From NCBI GenBank assembly GCA_023055505.1, contig JALIRH010000116.1:806001-870000 (forward strand): 64,000 nucleotides of DNA, written 5' to 3'. The position numbers and the translations under genes were made by a program. Shown in pieces: positions 57,901-64,000 of this stretch (the stretch's first letter is position 1; every line of letters starts with the position of its first letter). The notes under the pieces are model-generated. The model searched no databases. It was not told where the DNA came from and worked only from the letters and a program-made list of their open reading frames with translations. This DNA comes from Callipepla californica brunnescens. Taxonomy: Eukaryota; Chordata; Aves; Galliformes; Odontophoridae.

Positions 57901-60900
57901 GACTCAAACCCAACCCTTAACCCTGACCCTTACCCTACCCTAACCCTCACTCAAACCCTACCCTTAACCCTGACCCTGACCCTAACCCTACCCTAACCCT
58001 TACCTATCTCTAACCCTACCCTAACCCTAACCCTAACCCTACCCTAACCCTACCCTAACCCTCCAATCTAACCCTAATTCTACTCTAACCCTAACCCCTA
58101 ACCCTAACCCTACCCTAACCCTAAACCCTAATCCTACCATAACCCTATTGATGGACCCTAATTCTACCTTAACCCTAACCCCTAACCCTAACACTAACCC
58201 TACACTAACCCTAATCTAAACTAACCCTAACCCTATTGATGGACCCAAAACCTAACCCTAACCCTACCCTAACCATAACACTTACCCTAACCGTACCCTA
58301 GCCCTAACCCTGACCCTAACCCTGACTCAAACCCTACCCTTAACCCCGACCCTAACCCTACCCTAACCCTTACCTAACCCTAACCCTACCCTAACCCTAA
58401 CATTTACCCTAACCCCTAACCCTTACCCTAACCCTTACCTAACCATAACCCTACAACTAAAACTAACCCTACTCTAACCCCTAACCCTACCCTAACCCTT
58501 ACCCTAACACTAACCCTAACCCTACCCTAACCGTGACCCTAAACCCTAACCCCAACCCCTAAGCCCTAACCCTAACCCTGCCCTAACCCTAACCCCAACC
58601 CTACGCTAACCCTAACCCTGCCCATAACCCTAATACTAACCCCTAACCCTACCCTAGCCCTAACTTCTAACCCCTAATTTTAACCCTAACACTAACCCTA
58701 GCCCTACCCTAACCCTACCCCTTACACTAACCATACCCTAACCCTAACACTGACCCTACCCCCATCCCTGACCCTAACCCTAACCCTTACCCTAACCCTT
58801 ACCTATCCCTAACCCTACCCTAACCCTTACCCATACCCCTACCCCTAACCCGTAAATCTAGCCCTACCCTAAGCCTAACCCTACCCTATCCCTGACCCTA
58901 ACCCTAACCCTTACGTATCCCTAACCCTACCCTAACACTAAACCTAACCCTGCCCTAACCCTTACCATAACCCTAACCCTAACCCTAGCCCTACCCTAAC
59001 CCTACCCTTACCCTAACCTTAACCCTAACCCTGCCCTAACCCTTACCATAACCCTAACCCTAACCCTAGCCCTACCCTAACCCTACCCTAACCCCAACAC
59101 TATCCCTAACCCTACCCTTACCCTAACCTTAACCCTAACCCCTAACCCTACCCTAACCCTTATCCTAACATTAACCCCTGACGCTACCCTAAACCGTTAC
59201 ACTAACCCTACCCTAACCCTAACCCAACCCTAACCCTACCCTAACCCTTACCCTAAACCAAACCCTACCCTAACTCTAACCCTAACACTTACCCTGACCC
59301 TAACCCCTAACCCTAACCCTTAACGTAACCCCTAACCCTACCCTAACCCTAACCCCTAATCTTAACCCCTAACCCTAAACCCTAACCCTAACACTAACCC
59401 TACACTAACCCTAATCTAAACTAACCCTAACCCTATTGATGGACCCAAAACCTACCCCTAACCCTACCCTAACCATAACACTTACCCTAACCGTACCCTA
59501 ACCCTAACCCTACCCTAACCCTCACCCTAACACTACCCTAACACTACCCTAACATTTACCCTAACCCCTAACCCTTACCCTAACCCTTACCTGACCATAA
59601 CCCTAACACTAAACCTAACCCTAACCCTAACCCTTAACCCCAACCCCTAAGCCCTAACCCTAACTCCTAAGCCCTAACCCCACCCTAACCCTAACCCTGC
59701 CCCTAACCCCTAACCCTACCCTAGCCCTAACCCCTAATTTTAACCCTAACCCCTAACCCTACCCTAACCCTAACCCTGCCCCTTACCCTAACCATACCCT
59801 AACCCTAACACTGACCCTACCCCTATCCCTGACCCTAACCCTTACTCTAACCCTTACCTATCCCTAACCCTACCCTAACCCTTAACCCGAACCCTACCCT
59901 AACCCTTACCCTAACCCCTAACCCTAACCCTACACTAACCCTCAAATCTAACCCTACTTCTACCCTAACCCTAACCCCTAACCCTACCGTAAACCTAACC
60001 CTGACTCAAACCCTACCCTTAACCCCGACCCTAAGCCTACCCTAACCCTTACCCTAACACTACCCTAACATTTACCCTAACCTTTAACACTTACCTAACC
60101 ATAACACTAATACTAAAACTAACCCTACCCTAACCCCTAACCCTACCCTAACCCTTTCCCTAACACTAACCCTAACCCTGCACTAACCGTGACCCTAACC
60201 CCTATCCCCAACCCGTAAGCCCAAACCCTAACCCTGCCCCTAACCCCAACCCTACCCTAACCCTAACCCTGCCCCTAACCCTCACACTAACCCCTAACCC
60301 TACCCTAGCCCTAACCCCTAACCACTAATTTTAACCCTAACCCTTAACCCTAGCCCTACCCTAACCCTGCCTTAACCCTAACCATACCCTAACCCTAACA
60401 CTGACCCTAACCCTATCCCTGACCCTAACCCTTACCTATCCCTAACCCTACCCTAACCCTTAACCCTAACCCTACTCTAACACTTACCCTAACCCCTAAC
60501 CCTAACCCTATCCCTTACCTAACCCTATCCCTACACTAACCCTCAAATCTAACCCTAATTCTACCCTAACCCTAACCCCACCCTAAACCTAACCCTGACT
60601 CAAACCCTACCCTTAACCCTGACTTTAACCCTACCCTAACCCTTACCTAACCCTAACCCTACCCTAACCCTAACACTACCCTAACATTTACCCTAACCCC
60701 TAACCCTTACCTAACCATAACACTAACACTAAAACTAACCCTACCCTAACCCCTAACCCTACCCTAACCCTTACCCTAACACTAACCCTAACCCTGCACT
60801 AACCGTGACCCTAACCCCTAACCCCAACCCCTAAGCCCTAACCCTAACCCTGCCCCTAACCCCAACCCTACCCTAACCCTAACCCTGCCCCTAACCCTCA

Positions 60901-62404
60901 CACTAACCCCTAACCCTACCCTAGCCCTAACCCCTAACCCCTAATTTTAACCCTAACCCTTAACCCTAGCCCTACCCTAACCCTGCCCTAACCCTAACCA
61001 TACCCTAACCCTAACACTGACCCTAACCCTATCCCTGACCCTAACCCTTACCTATCCCTACCCTAACACCTAACCCTATCCCTTACCTAACCCTAACCCT
61101 ACACTAACCCTCAAATCTAACCCTAATTCTACCCTAACACTAACCCCTAACCCTACCCTAACCCTAACCCTACCCTACCCCTGACTCAAACCCTACCCTT
61201 AACCCTCCTTAACCCTACCCTAACCCTTACCTAACCCTAACCCTACCCTAACATTTACCCTAACCCCTAACCATAACCCTAACACTAACCCTAACCCTAA
61301 CCTTACCCTACCCTAACCGTGACCCTAACCCCTAACCCCAACCCATAAGCCCTAACCCCAAACCCTTACCTAACCCAAACCCTACCCTAATCCTAACCCT
61401 AACCCTGCCCCTAACCCTAACACAAACCCCTAACCCTACCCTAGCCCTACCCTAGACCTAACCCTACCCTAGCCCTAACCCCTAACCCAAACCCTAACCT
61501 TACCCTAAACCTACCCTTACCCTAACTCTAACCCTAACACTAACCCTACCCTAACTCTTACCCTATCCCTAACGCTAAGCCCTAACCCTGACACTGACCC
61601 TAACTCCTAACCCTAACCCTTACCGAAAATTCTAATCCAACCCTAACCCTAACCCTACCCTAACCCTACCCATACCCCTACCCCTACACTAACCCTTACC
61701 CTAACCCTTACCTATCCCTAACCCTAGCCCTACCCTAACCCTAACCCTTACCCTATCCCTAACCCTAACCCTTACCCTAACCCTTACCTATCTCTAACCC
61801 TACCCTAACCCTTAACCCTAACCCTTAACCCTAACCCTACCCTAACCCTCCAATCTAACCCTAATTCTACTCTAACCCTAACCCTACCCTAACCCTAAAC
61901 CCTAACCCTACCATAACCCTATTGATGGACCCTAGTTCTACCCTAACCCTAACCCCTAACCCTAACCCCTAACCCTAACACCTAACCCTTTGCTAACCCT
62001 ATTGATGGACCCTAACTGTAACACTAACCCTACCCGTAATCCTACCCCTAACCCTTACCCAACCCTAACCCTAACCCTTACCCTACCCTAACCCTAACCC
62101 TTACCCTAAACCTAACCCTACCCTAATTCTAACCCTAACCCTGACCCTATCCCTAAACCTAACCCCTGACCCTAACCCCTAACCTTAACCCCTAACCCTA
62201 ACCCTACCCTTACCCTAACCCTACACCCTAACCCTAAACCCTACCCTAACCTAACCCTAACCCTACCCTAACCCTAAAACCCTAACCCTACCTCACACCC
62301 TACCCTTTAACCCTGACCCTAATACTTACCCTAACCATTATCTAACCCTAACCCTACCCCATCCCTACCCTACCCCTTAAACCTAACCCTAACCCTACCC
62401 TAAC
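51991..62404 (-). repeat. Degenerate CCCTAA repeat with higher-order structure
   Basis: More than 10 kb of CCCTAACCCTAA-derived sequence is C-rich on the plus strand throughout and uses variant units (CCCTACCCTAA, CCTAACCCCTAA, CCCTTACC) different from the 5.3-kb array. Rare non-telomeric tags expose larger repeats: CTATTGATGGACC at 53319, 53379, 53548, 56061, 58145, 58233, 59433, 61920 and 61999 (approximate), CACCAGATCCCT near 55028 and 57697, and CCTGACGCTACCC at 55561, 55824 and 59177. Spacings of 2172, 1200, about 2670 and 263 bp indicate multi-kilobase duplications. I see no genes in it. Confidence 0.93.
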
Positions 62405-63352
62405 GGTGTCAGAATGTGACAGTCACAATATCAAAGTATCACAATGTCAGAATGTCAGTGTCACAAGGTTAGAATTTCACAATGCCAAAATATCACAATG
62501 TGAGAATCTAAAAATGTCACAGTGTCAGAATGTCACAATGCAAAAATGAAAGACTGTCACAATACCAGAAGGTAAAAATTTCACAGTCAGAATATTACAG
62601 TGTCACAATGTCAGAAGGTCGCATTTTCAGAATGTCAGTACGTGAGGATGTCAGAACGTCACAATGTCACAAAGTGAGAATATGAGAATGTCAGAATAAC
62701 AGAATGTCAGAATGTGAGAACGAAATGATGTCAGAATGTGATTATGTGAGAATGTCCGAATTTCAGAATGTCAGAATGTCACAACGTCAGAATGCAAGAA
62801 TATCAGAATGTCCTAAGTTGAGAATGTCACAATGTATCTGAATAGAAGAATGTAACATTGGCACAATCTCAGAATGTAACAAAGACATCACATCATAATG
62901 TCAGAATGTCAGAATTTCACAACTTCACAATGTCACAATGAGAGAATTTCAGAACGCAGCAATGTAACAATCTGAGAATGTCACAATATCAGATTGTCAG
63001 AATGTCAGAATGACAAAATGTGAGAATATCACAATATCACTATGCCAGATTCCCAAAATGCCACGATGTCACAATGTCAGAATGTCAGAATCACAGAATC
63101 TGACACTGCGAGAATATCACAAAGTCACAAAGCCACAATGTCATAATATCACAATATCACAATGTCAGAATGTCACTATGGCAGATTGTCAGAATGCCAG
63201 AACATCAGAAGGTGAGAATATAAGAATGTCAGAATGTCACAATGTCACAATGAGAGAATATTAGAATGTCACAATGTCAACATGTCAGAATGTGAGAAAG
63301 GGAGAATGTCATGATGTCAGAATGTCTTAATGTCAGAATGTCAAATCGTCAC
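62405..63352 (+). repeat. 8-bp AATGTCAS satellite
   Basis: Tandem AATGTCAG / AATGTCAC octamers with variants (AATTTCAC, AATATCAC, AACTTCAC) fill about 0.95 kb. The change from CCCTAA repeat is abrupt, at CCCTAACGGTGTCAGAATG. One 84-codon open frame inside is a repeat product. It is not related in sequence to the minisatellites on the left. Confidence 0.95.
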
Positions 63353-64000
63353 AACCTCCCAATTAAAATTCAGGGAATATGACTGTGTGTGAAAGACAGA
63401 AACTGTTTTTTACTTTTGTTGTCTCAAAGCTTGCTTCATGAGGTCTTTCTGGCTAGAAGACTCTAATTGACAACTGCTTGGAGAAGCTGATCATCACAAA
63501 GGACAATAATACTTGTATGGCACCGAAAGTACTACTCCTGTTGATTTATCTGTTGGGCCAGATGTGTTGGGTGGGCACAAATCAAACTAATGCCAGAACA
63601 CGGAGGCAGCTAAAGAAAGCAGGATAGACACCCTGTTGTCCCTACAAGACAAGCCTCTCTTAAAACAAAACACCCACATGAATGGTGAGGAGCTTTCCTC
63701 CTTCAAGGTTTGAAAATTTAAAGCAAAACTGACCTTTAGGTTTAATCCCCTCGATAACCAGAGTCTGGAACGTGATGAATATGCATGTACTATACCTTTA
63801 AATAGCTATTCATTTCTCTCTTACGTGCGCATGTTTGGTGAAGCAATCCCCCATGTACCCAGCGCGCCGCTTGACAGAACTCATTGGTGTGTCGAGTTGC
63901 TCAGTTGGTTTTCTCGACACTACTAAACCAAAGACTTTGAAGAAGAGACTTTCCTGAGGGAAAAACCTCTTTGGAAGAACCCCCCTGCACAGCGCCTGCT
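63353..64000 (+). other. Unique sequence at right edge, possible ERV 3' region
   Basis: Balanced-composition DNA with no repeats. It contains the short ORF at 63517 and, further right, CCTTTAAATAGC (about 63796-63807) as a TATA-like element with pyrimidine-rich sequence after it. An LTR or retroviral 3' region is possible but no TG...CA boundary or primer site could be fixed. Confidence 0.4.
63517..63627 (+). pseudogene. Signal-peptide-like ORF, possible env start remnant
   Basis: ATG at 63517 opens a 36-codon frame ending in TAG at 63625-63627. It begins MAPKVLLLLIYLLGQMCWVG, a textbook secretion signal (basic n-region, leucine-rich core, small residue near a likely cleavage point), followed by an NQT glycosylation sequon and a basic stretch. 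An N-terminal signal with an early sequon before a stop suggests the beginning of a retroviral env or another secreted protein, truncated here. No downstream continuation is evident. Confidence 0.35.

Noticed and set aside
62405..63352. Possible CRISPR-like array
   Set aside because: The units are contiguous 8-mers without spacers, and the context is a vertebrate genome.
1..64000. tRNA and rRNA genes
   Set aside because: No cloverleaf with A and B boxes or rRNA core was seen by eye; the only tRNA-like matches are the two 18-nt retroviral primer-binding sites.

Overview
This window looks like subtelomeric or heterochromatic DNA from a bird, most likely a galliform such as chicken. The evidence is a CR1 LINE fragment, avian-type endogenous retroviruses (ERVs), four exons closely resembling vertebrate XPO1, and more than 30 kb of degenerate TTAGGG/CCCTAA repeat mixed with GC-rich minisatellites. 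The species call is an inference; no marker names the species.

Layout. 1-8995: an 11-bp GCTATGGGGCA-type minisatellite, interrupted at 2640-3476 by a CpG island with ETS motifs, a candidate minus-strand first exon and CGG-rich repeats. 8996-13418: ERV-A on the minus strand, with 5' LTR, tRNA-Lys primer site, a small membrane-protein ORF, gag, protease and reverse transcriptase, cut off in RNase H by the minisatellite. 13419-13955: CR1 fragment. 14113-16826: four exons of an intron-bearing XPO1 pseudogene. 17571-18940: degenerate telomere repeat, G-rich on the plus strand. 18961-21538: ERV-B on the plus strand, with LTR, tRNA-His primer site, and damaged gag and protease. 21539-41710: tandem array of a roughly 5.3-kb composite unit holding a C-rich telomere-like arm, a G-rich arm and a 189-bp retroviral protease fragment. 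41711-46078: ERV-C, the class II element that continues from that same protease fragment into RT, RNase H, integrase, env, polypurine tract and 3' LTR. 46079-48040: a 10-bp GGGTCGCTRT minisatellite carrying four copies of a CTCF-like/E-box module. 48041-50384: GC-rich minisatellites around small exon-like islands and a housekeeping-type promoter. 50385-51990: a remnant of the composite array split by a solo LTR of the ERV-A family. 51990-62404: degenerate CCCTAA repeats with higher-order structure. 62405-63352: an 8-bp AATGTCAS satellite. 63353-64000: single-copy-looking DNA with a 36-codon signal-peptide-like ORF.

No intact conventional gene is visible. Retroviral genes are broken by stops, frameshifts and truncation, and XPO1 is a partial pseudogene. 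The most striking pattern is geometric: wherever the telomere-like repeat turns from G-rich to C-rich along the plus strand, retroviral DNA fills the junction. In addition, one retrovirus-telomere junction has been amplified into a satellite.
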